Assembly (NCBI GenBank): GCA_003149575.1
Contig: QCWG01000001.1
Coordinates: forward strand, 1,360,657 to 1,424,656
Length of the DNA stretch: 64,000 nucleotides
Source: Altererythrobacter sp. XM-24bin4
GTDB lineage: Bacteria > Pseudomonadota > Alphaproteobacteria > Sphingomonadales > Sphingomonadaceae
Reading direction: 5' to 3'
Both the position numbers and the translations under genes were made by a program. Positions 43,245 to 53,006 of this stretch are shown in pieces. Position 1 is the stretch's first letter. Each line of letters begins with the position of its first letter. The notes below the pieces were generated by a model, which worked only from the letters and a program-made list of their open reading frames with translations, was not told the DNA's origin and did no database searches.

Positions 43245-44660
43245 TTATTTCTCGATCAGACCAACGCTGATGGTTGCACGCGGTTGCTTCATTTCAGTGC
43301 TAGCAACCGGATATGCGCAATAATCTGCTGCGTAATAGGCAGCGGGGCGGTGATTACCCGACAGGCCGATTCCGCCAAAGGGAGCAGCCGATGAAGCGCC
43401 ATTGGTCGGGCGGTTCCAGTTGATGATGCCAGCCCGGACGTTTGCCCAGAAACGGTCATAATCTTGCGGCCTACCGCCGACCAGCGAAGCAGACAGGCCA
43501 AAGCGCGTGTTGTTCGCCTCTGCAATGGCCGCATCGAAATCCTTCACCCGGATAACTTGCAAAATCGGACCGAACAGTTCGACATCGGGCCGATCTTCGA
43601 TCTCTGTTGTGTCGATAATGCTTGGCGTCAGGAACGGCTTGGTTTCGTCCGGACGACGCAAATGCTGGATAGGTTTTCCGCCCAGGCCAATCAGATGGAC
43701 ATAGCTTTGCATCAGCTTGTCAGCGGTGTCATTGTCGATCACCGGGCCGAAATAAGGCGACGGCTCAGCGAAAGGCTCATCGACAATCAGCCGTTTGGTC
43801 AGCTTGAGCAGATCTTCCATCAGCGGCTCGTACATGCTTTCCAGCACGACCAGGCGCCGCGCGGCCGTGCAGCGTTGGCCGGCGGTTGTAAACGCGGATT
43901 GTGCAATCAGAACGGCTGCGTCCTCGAGCAGCGGCGTATCGATTGCCACAATCGGATTATTCCCGCCCATTTCCAGCGCAACTATCTTGCCGGGATTTGT
44001 CGCGAGGGTCCGGTTGATCGCGATCCCGGCTTGCACAGACCCGGTGAACAGCACGCCGTCGACGCCAGGGTGGCTGACCATGGCTTTGCCTTCTTCGACC
44101 CCACCGATCACGATTTGGATGGCATCTTCGGGAATACCGGCTTGGTGGAAGCAATCGACCAGAAATACGCCCACAGCGGGGGTTTGCTCGCTTGGCTTGA
44201 ACACGATCGTGTTGCCCGCGATCAAAGCTGGCACAATATGTCCGTTCGGCAGGTGCGCCGGGAAATTGTAGGGGCCGAGAACAACCATCACCCCGTGCGG
44301 CTTGTGGCGCACGGCAGCGGTGCCCTGAAGTGCGCTATCGAGCTTTTTCTTGCCCGTCCGCTCAGCATAGGCGTTGACGGAGATTTCGACCTTGTTGATC
44401 ACCGCATCGACTTCTGTCCGGGCTTCCCACAAGGGCTTGCCCGTTTCGCGCGCGATCAGTTCGGCAAACTCGTCGGCACGCTTGCGCACCTGATTGGCAA
44501 ACCGGCGTACCAGCTCGATACGTTTGGTTAGCGATTGGCCAGCCCATGCAGGCCAGGCGCCGCGCGCGGCGGCAACCGCTGCGTCAACGTCAGTCGCTTC
44601 GCCGCGCCACAGTTCTTCACCAGTGGCCGGCTCATAGGAAATGAATGTGTTGTCGCTCAC
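43245..44660 (-). CDS. astD: N-succinylglutamate 5-semialdehyde dehydrogenase
   Basis: NAD-dependent aldehyde dehydrogenase of 471 residues, fourth step of the arginine succinyltransferase pathway. LEMGGNNPI holds the general-base Glu and GQRCTAARRL the catalytic Cys. GPYNFPAHLPNGHIVPALIAGN is typical of AstD. Start is GTG. The other ast genes (astA, astB) are not here, so the pathway role is inferred from sequence only. Confidence 0.9.
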   Translation of the reverse strand: MSDNTFISYEPATGEELWRGEATDVDAAVAAARGAWPAWAGQSLTKRIELVRRFANQVRKRADEFAELIARETGKPLWEARTEVDAVINKVEISVNAYAERTGKKKLDSALQGTAAVRHKPHGVMVVLGPYNFPAHLPNGHIVPALIAGNTIVFKPSEQTPAVGVFLVDCFHQAGIPEDAIQIVIGGVEEGKAMVSHPGVDGVLFTGSVQAGIAINRTLATNPGKIVALEMGGNNPIVAIDTPLLEDAAVLIAQSAFTTAGQRCTAARRLVVLESMYEPLMEDLLKLTKRLIVDEPFAEPSPYFGPVIDNDTADKLMQSYVHLIGLGGKPIQHLRRPDETKPFLTPSIIDTTEIEDRPDVELFGPILQVIRVKDFDAAIAEANNTRFGLSASLVGGRPQDYDRFWANVRAGIINWNRPTNGASSAAPFGGIGLSGNHRPAAYYAADYCAYPVASTEMKQPRATISVGLIEK

Positions 44661-44759
44661 GTTGTAGCCCGCGGCCTCCCTCCTTCAATCCGGTTAGTCG
44701 GGACAGGCAAAAATGGGAAAGGGATATTGCGCAAGATCACAAGCTTTTACGAGTTCTGC

Positions 44760-46175
44760 TCAGGCCCGAACATGACCAGCTGGCACCGGTGCGGCGCCGT
44801 GGGCATCGCCCATCCTGCGGATTGCCTCGACCTTGTCACGCAGTGGTTGCCAGTCATCGCGTGCATCAATGGCCGACCAGATGGCTTCAACCTCGTCGAT
44901 CAGCATCGATTGCGGCTGATCATCGCTCCAATAATCATGGCTATCGTCGACGGGCTCATATGGCTCTAGAATGTCCGCCAGCTCGCCTGACGCGCCGCGC
45001 CCACCACGATGCGCGTGGAAGAAAGCGTCCGGCTGCTTGCCGGTTTCCCGCAGCGCCTTTTCGCAGGCAGCGACAAGGGCGCCATCCTCTTCTGCGCCGC
45101 GCCGATTGATGCCCAAACGCCAGCACCAGCGCCGCGCGACCGCGTCCATATAGAGCGGCCCGAACCGGTTCATTGCAGCAATCAGCGGCTCCGCATCGCT
45201 CAGCAGCCGCAATGCGACCGCGAGTTGCCCGCAATTCCAATGCAGCGCCTCTGGCTGGCGGCCGAAGGCATAGAGCCCCTGCTGGTCGAAATAGGCGGCG
45301 GTGAAGCCGGGATCCCACTTGGGCAGCCAGCGCCATGGGCCATAGTCGAAGCTTTCGCCCGAAATATTCATATTGTCGGTGTTGAGGACGCCGTGGACAA
45401 AGCCCGCGACCATCCAGCTGGCGGCAAGATCTGCGAGCCGCTCGACCACATTGTGAAGCAGTCGCACAGATGGTTCATCGCGGCCCGGCGTGTCCTCGGG
45501 TGGAGGCGGACCGGGAAAATGCTTCAGGCAATAGGCAACCAGCGCTTCCATATGATCGCGCTCTTCATACGCCAAGAGACGCTGAAATGAGCCGATCCGG
45601 ATGTGACCATGGCTCAGCCGCACCATCACAGCCGAGCGGGTCGGCGAGGGCTCATCATTGCGCATCAGCTCTTCACCGGTCTCGATGATCGAGAAAGTTT
45701 TGGATGTGTCTACGCCCAGCGCTTCGAGCATTTCGGTTGCCAGGATCTCGCGCACGCCGCCCTTCAGGGTCAGCCGTCCGTCTCCAGCTCGGCTAAAGGG
45801 GGTCTGGCCGGAACCCTTGGTTCCCAGATCGAGCAACCGGCCCCCATTTTCCTTGGTACCATCGCGCAATTGCGCAAACAGGAACCCGCGCCCATCGCCG
45901 ATCTCTGGATTGTACACACGGAACTGATGCCCGTGATAGGCGAGCGCCAAAGGCTGTGGCAGATTGTCTGGCAGTGGTTCAAACCGGCCGAAATGCTGCG
46001 CCCATTGATCGTCGCTCAACCCTGCCAAGCCGACGGCATTGGCCCAGCGATCATTGCGAAAGCGCACGAGTGTTTCGGGAAAGTTTGCCGCTTCAACAGG
46101 CGATCCGAGCCAATCGAGGGTATCTGTGAGCGCAACATCGGGCGTATAGGGCGAGGCATTCGGGGCGCTGGGCAT
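44760..46175 (-). CDS. selO: Protein adenylyltransferase SelO
   Basis: Pseudokinase-fold enzyme that transfers AMP from ATP to protein hydroxyl groups, linked to redox stress. The 471 residues show GDGRGFLFAQLRD, LDLGTKGSGQTPFSRAGDGRLTLKGGVRE, and NTDNMNISGESFDYGP, the ATP- and Mg2+-binding motifs. The C-terminus ends without Cys or selenocysteine. Shorter than E. coli SelO by only a few residues. A divergent hydrolase gene starts 104 bases away. Confidence 0.95.
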   Translation of the reverse strand: MPSAPNASPYTPDVALTDTLDWLGSPVEAANFPETLVRFRNDRWANAVGLAGLSDDQWAQHFGRFEPLPDNLPQPLALAYHGHQFRVYNPEIGDGRGFLFAQLRDGTKENGGRLLDLGTKGSGQTPFSRAGDGRLTLKGGVREILATEMLEALGVDTSKTFSIIETGEELMRNDEPSPTRSAVMVRLSHGHIRIGSFQRLLAYEERDHMEALVAYCLKHFPGPPPPEDTPGRDEPSVRLLHNVVERLADLAASWMVAGFVHGVLNTDNMNISGESFDYGPWRWLPKWDPGFTAAYFDQQGLYAFGRQPEALHWNCGQLAVALRLLSDAEPLIAAMNRFGPLYMDAVARRWCWRLGINRRGAEEDGALVAACEKALRETGKQPDAFFHAHRGGRGASGELADILEPYEPVDDSHDYWSDDQPQSMLIDEVEAIWSAIDARDDWQPLRDKVEAIRRMGDAHGAAPVPAGHVRA

Positions 46176-46279
46176 ACACCCTTAGTGGGGTCTAGTGCCG
46201 GGGACTGCAAGCTAGGCGCGCTGCGGGCATACGTATCATCTCTTGATTTCCGCCGCGATTTCGCCAAGGCATCCGTCCC

Positions 46280-47140
46280 ATGAGCGCATCCTACAAAGAC
46301 GAATACTGGACCAGCCCGGACGGGCTGAAACTCTATTACTGCGATTACGCGGGGCCGAACGACAAGCCACCGGTGCTTTGCTTGCATGGCCTGACCCGTA
46401 ATTCGCGGGATTTCGCACCGCTTGCAGAGACGCTGGCAGGTGACTGGCGCGTGATCGTGCCGGAAATGCGCGGGCGCGGAAACAGCGAGTATGCGAAAGA
46501 CACCAGCACCTACACCCCACCGACCTATATCAAGGATGTCGAGGCTCTGCTGGCCGAGCTTGGCATCGAGAAGTTTGTAGCCATCGGCACTTCGATGGGC
46601 GGGCTTATGACGATGCTGATGGCGGCCAAGGATGCCTCGCGCATTGTCGCCGCCGTGCTCAACGATATCGGGCCGGAAATCGATCCCACGGGCCTCGCGC
46701 ATATTGCTGGCTATGTCGGGCAAGGGCGCAGTTTTGACACATGGATGCACGCTGCAAACTCACTGCGCGAAACGCATGGCGCAAGCTTTCCTGATTACTT
46801 GATTGATACCTGGCTTGAGATGGCAAAGCGCACCATGGTGCTGGGCCAGAATGGGCGTCTCGTACTCGACTATGATATGGGGATCGCTGATCCCTTTAAA
46901 TCCGCCAATGATGCGCCCCAGCCTGATTTGTGGCCAGCATTCAAGGCTTTGAGCGATACACCGACACTGTTGGTTCGCGGCGAGTTGTCCAATCTTTTGA
47001 CCGAGCAGACTCAATCGCGAATGGCGCGGGTGCATGGTAATCTACGCACTGTCACTGTGCCACGGGTCGGCCATGCACCGATGCTTGATGAGCCTGAATC
47101 GCTTGCAGCGATCCAGGCACTGCTCGCGGATATAGTCTAG
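46280..47140 (+). CDS. Alpha/beta hydrolase
   Basis: A 286-residue hydrolase with LCLHGLTRNSRDF (oxyanion segment), AIGTSMGGLM (nucleophile Ser at about 105), and VPRVGHAPMLDEPES (catalytic His). Probably an esterase or lactonase; substrate unknown. Followed after 10 bases by a glycosyltransferase gene. Confidence 0.87.
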   Translation: MSASYKDEYWTSPDGLKLYYCDYAGPNDKPPVLCLHGLTRNSRDFAPLAETLAGDWRVIVPEMRGRGNSEYAKDTSTYTPPTYIKDVEALLAELGIEKFVAIGTSMGGLMTMLMAAKDASRIVAAVLNDIGPEIDPTGLAHIAGYVGQGRSFDTWMHAANSLRETHGASFPDYLIDTWLEMAKRTMVLGQNGRLVLDYDMGIADPFKSANDAPQPDLWPAFKALSDTPTLLVRGELSNLLTEQTQSRMARVHGNLRTVTVPRVGHAPMLDEPESLAAIQALLADIV

Positions 47141-47150
47141 GCGACCAACT

Positions 47151-48206
47151 GTGGCCGCCGACAATCTCCGAATTCTGCATTGCTTGCGCGATGGGGCCTT
47201 GATCGCGGAGGTCGCAGCAGGATTCGGTGCGTTTGGCTTTGAAGCCGCGCACACTATCGCGCTTGCCAGTCCCGATGTGAGCTATGACAAATCGGTTCTC
47301 CGCGCGAATAATCTGACTGTGGCCCGGGACTTTCCCGTTTTTGGGGGCAGCGCGGGGCCGGGCAAGCTGATCGCGATTGGCAATGCTCTGGCGAGTTATG
47401 ATCTTGTCGTCACCTATGGCTGGGATGCGATCAATGTCGCGATGGCGCATAAGGTTTTCGGGCAACATCTGAAGCTTCCGCCACTGGTGCATCACGAGCA
47501 AGGTTCCGCCGGCTTTCTTGGCAAAGAGAAGGGCTTCAAACGCAAGCTTCTGCGGCGAATAGCGTTAAGTTCAGCACATTCGCTGGTCACGGGTGCTCCC
47601 GCGATCGGCGATTTCGCGCGAAGGCATTGGAGCGTTGCAGCGCCCCGGATCGCGCATATTCAACCGGGCATCGATCTGAAGCGCTTCCGGCCAAGCGCAA
47701 AGCCTGACGCACTGCCCGGCCTGGTCAAGCGTTCGGCCGAACATTGGATCGGCGCGAATCTGTCGGTCGATACAGCTGCATCCGCAAGCAAGCTCGTGCA
47801 ATCCTTGCAGGATCTGCCACGCGATTGGCATCTGGTCCTCACAACAGAGCAAACATCAACAGAAGAGATCCGAAGCTTGGCCGAAGGTCTGGAAGTTAGC
47901 CACCGTGTCCATGTGCTGGATCGTTTGGCCGATGAAGCAAAGGCGATGGCGCTGTTTGACATCTATGTCGAGCTTGCCGGTCCCTTCGAGGCAGCGCCCA
48001 GAACCCTGCAAGCCATGGCCGCGGCGACCGCGGTTATCCGGCGCGGGAAGGCTGACCTGACTTCTGCACTTGATGATCTGATCGAAGATAAGGCGGCCCG
48101 CAGGGCATTGGCTGCAAGCAATCGCCAGCAAGCATTGGCACAATTTGACAAGGCGGTATCTGCCAGGGCGCTTGGGTCGCTCTATCAAGCGGCAATTGCC
48201 GGATAA
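47151..48206 (+). CDS. Glycosyltransferase, GT4-like
   Basis: A 351-residue GT-B-fold protein, start GTG 47151. HHEQGSAGFLGKEKGFKRKLLRRIALSSAHSLVTGAPAI and IAHIQPGIDLKRFRP resemble the N-terminal domain and linker of family GT4; VHVLDRLADEAKAMALFDIYVELAGPFEAAPRT contains a Glu-x7-Glu-like area but is weak. It may act on lipids or surface polysaccharide, unproven. The conserved GT4 donor-site motif is degenerate. Confidence 0.75.
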   Translation: MAADNLRILHCLRDGALIAEVAAGFGAFGFEAAHTIALASPDVSYDKSVLRANNLTVARDFPVFGGSAGPGKLIAIGNALASYDLVVTYGWDAINVAMAHKVFGQHLKLPPLVHHEQGSAGFLGKEKGFKRKLLRRIALSSAHSLVTGAPAIGDFARRHWSVAAPRIAHIQPGIDLKRFRPSAKPDALPGLVKRSAEHWIGANLSVDTAASASKLVQSLQDLPRDWHLVLTTEQTSTEEIRSLAEGLEVSHRVHVLDRLADEAKAMALFDIYVELAGPFEAAPRTLQAMAAATAVIRRGKADLTSALDDLIEDKAARRALAASNRQQALAQFDKAVSARALGSLYQAAIAG

Positions 48207-48334
48207 TCCGGCGCAATACGCTTAACCTAGCGTTCAACTCGTCGGGGACACATGTAAAGCGCCATTGCGGTTGGCGCTTCGCCCCACTAGAAGCCCGCCC
48301 CAAGACGTTAATCAGTTTGAGGAAGAGCCAGATT

Positions 48335-49105
48335 GTGGCGCTAGTACCCGGAAAAAAGAAAAACCCCGAAGAAGAGAAAGCGGCTCAGGACGATGTCCTG
48401 ATGCGCGAGATCGACGATGCTGTGCGTGAAGACCAGTATCGGGAGTTCGGCGAAAAGTACGGCAAGCCGCTGATTGCGGCGGTGGTTCTCGGGCTGGCTG
48501 GTTTCGGTGGCTATCTGTATTGGGATGGCCAGCGCGAAGCCGATATGGAAGCTGATAGCGAAGCGTTGACAGCTGTTCTCGATCAAGCCGAAGCAGGAAA
48601 TTTTGACAGCGCCAACTCAAGCGCAGCGGCGCTTGCCGGCCAAAGCGAAGGCGCGGCGAAAGCTGCGGCGATGCTGACGCAAGCAGGTATCGCGATGGAT
48701 CAAGAACGGGTTTCGGACGCAGTCGCGCTATATGCGCAAGTTGCAGCCGATGAAAGTGCCCCACCAGTCTTGCGCGATCTGGCATTGATCCGTGAAATGG
48801 CAGCCAGCTTCGATACGCGTGATCCGGCAGAAGTGGTCGCGAAGCTCACCCCACTGGCGGTGCCGGGCAATCCCTGGTTCGGCAGTGCAGGCGAACTGGT
48901 TGCAATGGCGCATGCAGAACAGGGTAACAGCGAGCAGGCCGGGACTTTGTTTGGCGAGATCGCTCGCAATGAAGATGTGCCTGAAACACTTCGTGCGCGT
49001 GCGCGGCAAATGGCGGGTCTGATGGGGGTTGATGCCATCGAGGACGCAGATGAATTCATGGCCGAGCGGGAGCTGCCAAACGGTGGCGCTGCTGCGGCGC
49101 AGTAA
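48335..49105 (+). CDS. YfgM-like tetratricopeptide membrane protein
   Basis: A 256-residue protein from GTG 48335 (AGGAAGAG upstream; TTG 48317 is the alternative). A cytoplasmic N-terminus, one helix (about 45-62) and a periplasmic TPR-like helical domain match YfgM, an ancillary subunit of the Sec translocon/chaperone network in E. coli. It lies 35 bases before bamB, the same pairing as yfgM-bamB in E. coli. Its C-terminus is Ala-rich. Confidence 0.85.
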   Translation: MALVPGKKKNPEEEKAAQDDVLMREIDDAVREDQYREFGEKYGKPLIAAVVLGLAGFGGYLYWDGQREADMEADSEALTAVLDQAEAGNFDSANSSAAALAGQSEGAAKAAAMLTQAGIAMDQERVSDAVALYAQVAADESAPPVLRDLALIREMAASFDTRDPAEVVAKLTPLAVPGNPWFGSAGELVAMAHAEQGNSEQAGTLFGEIARNEDVPETLRARARQMAGLMGVDAIEDADEFMAERELPNGGAAAAQ

Positions 49106-49140
49106 ATCGAATACAATTTCGACCGGGATCGAACACACTT

Positions 49141-50472
49141 ATGACACGCAAAATTACACGTTCAGCACTCGCAGTCGCACTGATTGGCACGGTCTTGTCG
49201 GGCTGCGCGGGTGACGGCGGCAGCAAGCGCACAACACCGACAGTCGGTGAACGCGTGCCGGTGCTGACGCGGATCGAAAGCGGGGCAAAGGTCGATCCAA
49301 GCCTGGCCGCCGTTGATGTCGTTTTGCCAGCTGCGCAAACCAATGCCGATTGGGCGCAGGTCAGCAACACGGCCAGCAAAGCTTATGGCCATTTGAGCCT
49401 GGCCGAGAACCCTACCCGCATCTGGACCTCAACCATCGCCGGTTCATCCAATCGCGTTCGCCTTGCCGCTGCACCTGTCGTCGGTGGTGGCAAGCTGATC
49501 GCGGTTGATACATCCGGCGTGGTGCATGCCATGGATGCCGCCACAGGTGCATCGGTCTGGATGCACCGGATGGACATCCCGAGCGAGTTGTCGGGCTCTG
49601 CCTTCGGAGGCGGCGCCAGCATCGAAGGAGACCGCGTTTTCGCTACCAATGGCGTTGGCGAAGTGATCGTCCTTGACGCCAATACCGGGGCGGAAATCTG
49701 GAAAGTGCAACCGGCAGGTCCCCTGCGCGGATCACCAACGGTTGCCTTTGGTCAGATCTTCGTGATGACGCAGGACAACCAGATTTTCGCGCTTAACGCG
49801 AGCGATGGCGAGCAGATTTGGCAAGAGTCGGGCTCCGCCACACAGGCGGGCGTGTTTGGCGTGGCTGCACCGGCTGCAGGCCAAGGTTCGGTGATTGCTG
49901 GTTATTCGTCAGGTGAACTCAGCGCCTATCGTTATGAGAACGGCCGCGTGCTGTGGGCGGATGCCCTGGCACGGACATCGATCTCTACCGAAGTGGGCGC
50001 GATCAGCGATATCGATGCCGATCCGATCATTTCCGACGGCCGCGTATACGCCTTGGGGCAGGGCGGCCGGATGGCGGCTTACGAATTGCTCACAGGTCAG
50101 CGCATCTGGGAATTGAGCCTTGCGGGTATCTCTACCCCTGCGATTGCAGGCGAATGGATCTTTACGCTGACCGATGATGCGCGATTGCTGGCAATTGCGC
50201 GTTCTAGCGGGCGTGTGCGTTGGATGACCCAGCTGCAACAGTATCGTAAAGAGAAGAACCGCACTGGTCCGATATTCTGGACTGGTCCGGTACTTGCGGG
50301 CGGCAATCTGTGGGTCGCAAGCTCGGAAGGGCTGCTGTACAAAGTGAGTACTGGCGAGGGGTCAGCGCAGCAATATGCGGATTTGAAACAGCCGATTACC
50401 GTGCCGCCTATCGTAGCCGGAAATACGCTTTATATTCTGGATGACAGCGGGCGGATTTCCGCGTTCCGCTGA
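49141..50472 (+). CDS. bamB: Outer membrane protein assembly factor BamB
   Basis: Lipoprotein of the BAM complex that inserts beta-barrel proteins in the outer membrane. The signal peptide ends in LSGC (Cys22), followed by an eight-bladed PQQ-like propeller; repeats such as VHAMDAATGASVW, VIVLDANTGAEIW, IFALNASDGEQIW and AYELLTGQRIW are visible. 443 residues, slightly longer than E. coli BamB. The der GTPase gene that often follows bamB is not here. Confidence 0.93.
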   Translation: MTRKITRSALAVALIGTVLSGCAGDGGSKRTTPTVGERVPVLTRIESGAKVDPSLAAVDVVLPAAQTNADWAQVSNTASKAYGHLSLAENPTRIWTSTIAGSSNRVRLAAAPVVGGGKLIAVDTSGVVHAMDAATGASVWMHRMDIPSELSGSAFGGGASIEGDRVFATNGVGEVIVLDANTGAEIWKVQPAGPLRGSPTVAFGQIFVMTQDNQIFALNASDGEQIWQESGSATQAGVFGVAAPAAGQGSVIAGYSSGELSAYRYENGRVLWADALARTSISTEVGAISDIDADPIISDGRVYALGQGGRMAAYELLTGQRIWELSLAGISTPAIAGEWIFTLTDDARLLAIARSSGRVRWMTQLQQYRKEKNRTGPIFWTGPVLAGGNLWVASSEGLLYKVSTGEGSAQQYADLKQPITVPPIVAGNTLYILDDSGRISAFR

Positions 50473-50482
50473 TCGATTGAAG

Positions 50483-50497
50483 CCCGCTTAAAGCGGG
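50483..50497. terminator. Weak hairpin between bamB and ABM gene
   Basis: CCCGCTT and AAGCGGG with a one-base centre, overlapping the last codons of the ABM gene and lying 10 bases after the bamB stop. No clean T-run, so termination is doubtful. Confidence 0.3.
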
Positions 50498-50796
50498 TTG
50501 CCTTCGTCAGTGTTATAGATGCGCAGATCGCGCCCGACTGGCGGGTTTGCGGCCATAACCTTCTGGAATTCGGCCATATGCGCGCTCTTGCCATGCGCAG
50601 CGAGCGCTTCCTGGCTTTCCCAGCGTTCGTAGATAATGATGCTGTCCGGATCGGATAGATCCTGCGCGAAAATGTAGGTCAGGCAGCCGTCTTCCGCGCG
50701 GCTGGCCGCTACCATTGTCTTGATCGCTTCTACAGTGTCGGGATTGTTCGCGATGGTCCCCGGGGCCAACTTGATAGTGCCATTGATCTGGATCAT
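50488..50796 (-). CDS. Antibiotic biosynthesis monooxygenase (ABM) domain protein
   Basis: A 102-residue ferredoxin-like dimeric alpha-beta barrel. GCLTYIFAQDLSDPDSIIIYERWESQEALAAHGKSAHM is the typical ABM core (YgiN-like quinol monooxygenase group). It follows gshA by 12 bases, so a role in quinone or redox metabolism is possible but unproven. Confidence 0.87.
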   Translation of the reverse strand: MIQINGTIKLAPGTIANNPDTVEAIKTMVAASRAEDGCLTYIFAQDLSDPDSIIIYERWESQEALAAHGKSAHMAEFQKVMAANPPVGRDLRIYNTDEGNPL

Positions 50797-50808
50797 GCGT
50801 AATCTCCC

Positions 50809-52179
50809 TTAGAAGCTGTATTTATACACCCGGCTGACATCACCGTTCCACTCGCCATGATACATGTCGAGCAGTCGCTGCGCGGGCACTTTGCCGCTTT
50901 CGACAATCTCGTCGAGGGTTTCGAGGAAACCTGTTTCATTGTCGCCGGAGCTGTTGAGGCGCGCGCGGGCGCTGAGGCCCTGTCGCGAGATCTTCATCAC
51001 GTCACGTGCGAGATCTTGCAAACGGCCGCCGCCGGGTATCTCTGCATCCAGCGCTAATCGGGGCACGTCATTTCGCAACTTCTCGCGCTCTTCCATGGTC
51101 CAGTCTTTGACCAGGTCCCACGCTGCATCAAGCGCGGCATCGTCATACAGCAAGCCGACCCAGAACGCGGGCAGGGCACAAATGCGGCTCCACGGCCCAC
51201 CGTCCGCGCCACGCATCTCAAGGAAGCTTTTTAGGCGCACTTCAGGAAATGCGGTTGAAAGGTGATCCCACCAGTCAGATTGCGTAGGCTTTTCGCCGGG
51301 CAGAACCGAGAGGTTGCCATCGAGAAAATCGCGGAAACTCAGGCCTGCCGCATCGATATACTTGCCGTCGCGGTAGACAAAATACATTGGCACATCGAGC
51401 ATGTAATCGACCCAGCGTTCATAGCCGAAACCATCCTCGAAAACGAACGGGAGCATGCCGGTGCGGTGTGGGTCCGTGTCAGACCAGATATGACTGCGAT
51501 AGCTCAGGAAGCCGTTGGGCTTTCCTTCGGTGAATGGCGAGTTGGCGAACAAAGCGGTCGCCAGAGGTTGCAACGCGAGGCCGGTGCGGAACTTCTTCGC
51601 CATGTCGGCTTCGGATGAATAGTCGAGGTTCACCTGGATCGTGCAAGTGCGCAGCATCATGTCGAGGCCCAGATTGCCCACCTTGGGCATGTGTCGCATC
51701 ATGATCTCGTAGCGGCCCTTGGGCATGATCGGCAGCTCTTCGCGCGTCTTGTCCGGCCACATGCCAAGGCCGAGGAAGCCCGCGCCGCATTTTTCGCCGA
51801 TTTCCTTGACCTGAGCCAGGTGACGGCCGGTTTCCGCGCAAGTCTGATGCAGGTTTTCAAGCGGCGCACCCGACAATTCAAGCTGCCCGGCGGGCTCGAG
51901 GCTGACAGTGCCGTCGCTGCCGCGCATAGCAATAATCTTGCCATTCTCTTCGACAGGCTCCCAACCAAATTCATGTAAATTCAGTAGGATATCACGGATA
52001 CCGCAGGGTTCATCATAAGACACCGCAGAGAATTTCTTGCGACAATAGACCAGCTTCTCGTGCTCTGTTCCGATCCGCCATTGCTCGCGTGGCTTCTCGC
52101 CCTGTTGCATCGGTGCGACCAACTGGTCGCGCGATTCGATGATCGGGTCTTCCGCCCCTGATGCTTCACGCGTGCTCAT
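50809..52179 (-). CDS. gshA: Glutamate-cysteine ligase, plant/alphaproteobacterial type
   Basis: First step of glutathione synthesis. The 456-residue protein belongs to the GCS2-type family rather than the E. coli type: IGTEHEKLVY near the start, GSDGTVSLEPAGQLELSGAPL, MMLRTCTIQVNLDYSSEADM and YRSHIWSDTDPHRTG are signatures. It may be redox-regulated by disulfide as in plants; not visible here. Between rsmE and the ABM gene on the minus strand. Confidence 0.95.
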   Translation of the reverse strand: MSTREASGAEDPIIESRDQLVAPMQQGEKPREQWRIGTEHEKLVYCRKKFSAVSYDEPCGIRDILLNLHEFGWEPVEENGKIIAMRGSDGTVSLEPAGQLELSGAPLENLHQTCAETGRHLAQVKEIGEKCGAGFLGLGMWPDKTREELPIMPKGRYEIMMRHMPKVGNLGLDMMLRTCTIQVNLDYSSEADMAKKFRTGLALQPLATALFANSPFTEGKPNGFLSYRSHIWSDTDPHRTGMLPFVFEDGFGYERWVDYMLDVPMYFVYRDGKYIDAAGLSFRDFLDGNLSVLPGEKPTQSDWWDHLSTAFPEVRLKSFLEMRGADGGPWSRICALPAFWVGLLYDDAALDAAWDLVKDWTMEEREKLRNDVPRLALDAEIPGGGRLQDLARDVMKISRQGLSARARLNSSGDNETGFLETLDEIVESGKVPAQRLLDMYHGEWNGDVSRVYKYSF

Positions 52180-52218
52180 GCCAGTTGCTCTAGAAAACTG
52201 ATCGCCATTGGGGAAGCG

Positions 52219-52968
52219 CTAATTATTCCAGTCGCCCTTGTTTCCCATCCAAAGTGCAGTTGCGGCGATGGCCGCGGTTTCGCCTCTGAGTATTCGTGGG
52301 CCAAGAGAGATTGGTTTCGCCCGTGGGTGTGACCGCAGCATTTCGCGCTCCGCATCGTCGAAGCCGCCCTCAGGACCGATCAGCATTGCGGCGGGTCCGC
52401 TATTGGTGACAAAGGCCTCACCGGCAGGCTGCCCTCCCAGCTCATCTGCGAAGTAGAGTATGCGATCTTCGGGCCAATCGCGCAGCAGCGCCTCCAGTTT
52501 CACTGGCTCATGTATTTCTGGCAGTGCTGTTCGCGCGCATTGTTCGGCAGCTTCGGTTGTGATGGTGTTGGCGCGCTCCAGATTGAGCTTGTCCGCTACA
52601 CACCGCCGCATGAGCACCGGATGGATTTCGGCGACACCCAACTCGGTAGCTTTCTCCAGCACCAGATCAAATCGGTCCTTCTTTAGAAGAGCTGGGCAGA
52701 GCCAGAAGTCTGGTACTTCTTCTCTAGCGCGAAGCTTCTCGACCACGGTCAAATCGACGCGCCGTTTGTCGACCTGCCCAACGCGCGTGGCCCATTCGCC
52801 AGTTATATTGTCGCACAGGATTACCGCATCGCCTTCTCGCATGCGCATGACCTTACCCAGATAATGGGCTTGTTGGCCTACAATCGCGAGAATACGCCCC
52901 GCAGCCAGTTCGTCGCTGACGAACAATCGCGGTGCGCTTCGTGGCGGCCAGGCGGGTTTAGCAGGCAT
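52219..52968 (-). CDS. rsmE: 16S rRNA (uracil-1498-N3)-methyltransferase
   Basis: SPOUT methyltransferase for U1498 of 16S rRNA. Start ATG 52968 with GGAAG just upstream; an earlier TTG is also in frame. 249 residues: FWLCPALLKKDRFDLVLEKATELGV, IGPEGGFDDAE and SLGPRILRGETAAIAA are the diagnostic knot motifs. Probably first in rsmE-gshA-ABM. Confidence 0.96.
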   Translation of the reverse strand: MPAKPAWPPRSAPRLFVSDELAAGRILAIVGQQAHYLGKVMRMREGDAVILCDNITGEWATRVGQVDKRRVDLTVVEKLRAREEVPDFWLCPALLKKDRFDLVLEKATELGVAEIHPVLMRRCVADKLNLERANTITTEAAEQCARTALPEIHEPVKLEALLRDWPEDRILYFADELGGQPAGEAFVTNSGPAAMLIGPEGGFDDAEREMLRSHPRAKPISLGPRILRGETAAIAATALWMGNKGDWNN

Positions 52969-53006
52969 GGCTTCCAACTAAGCGTGGCTGACGCTAGTGA
53001 GCAAGC

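Noticed and set aside
43464..44531. A 355-codon plus-strand frame opposite astD
   Set aside because: astD has its catalytic Glu and Cys in place; the antisense frame has no recognisable feature.
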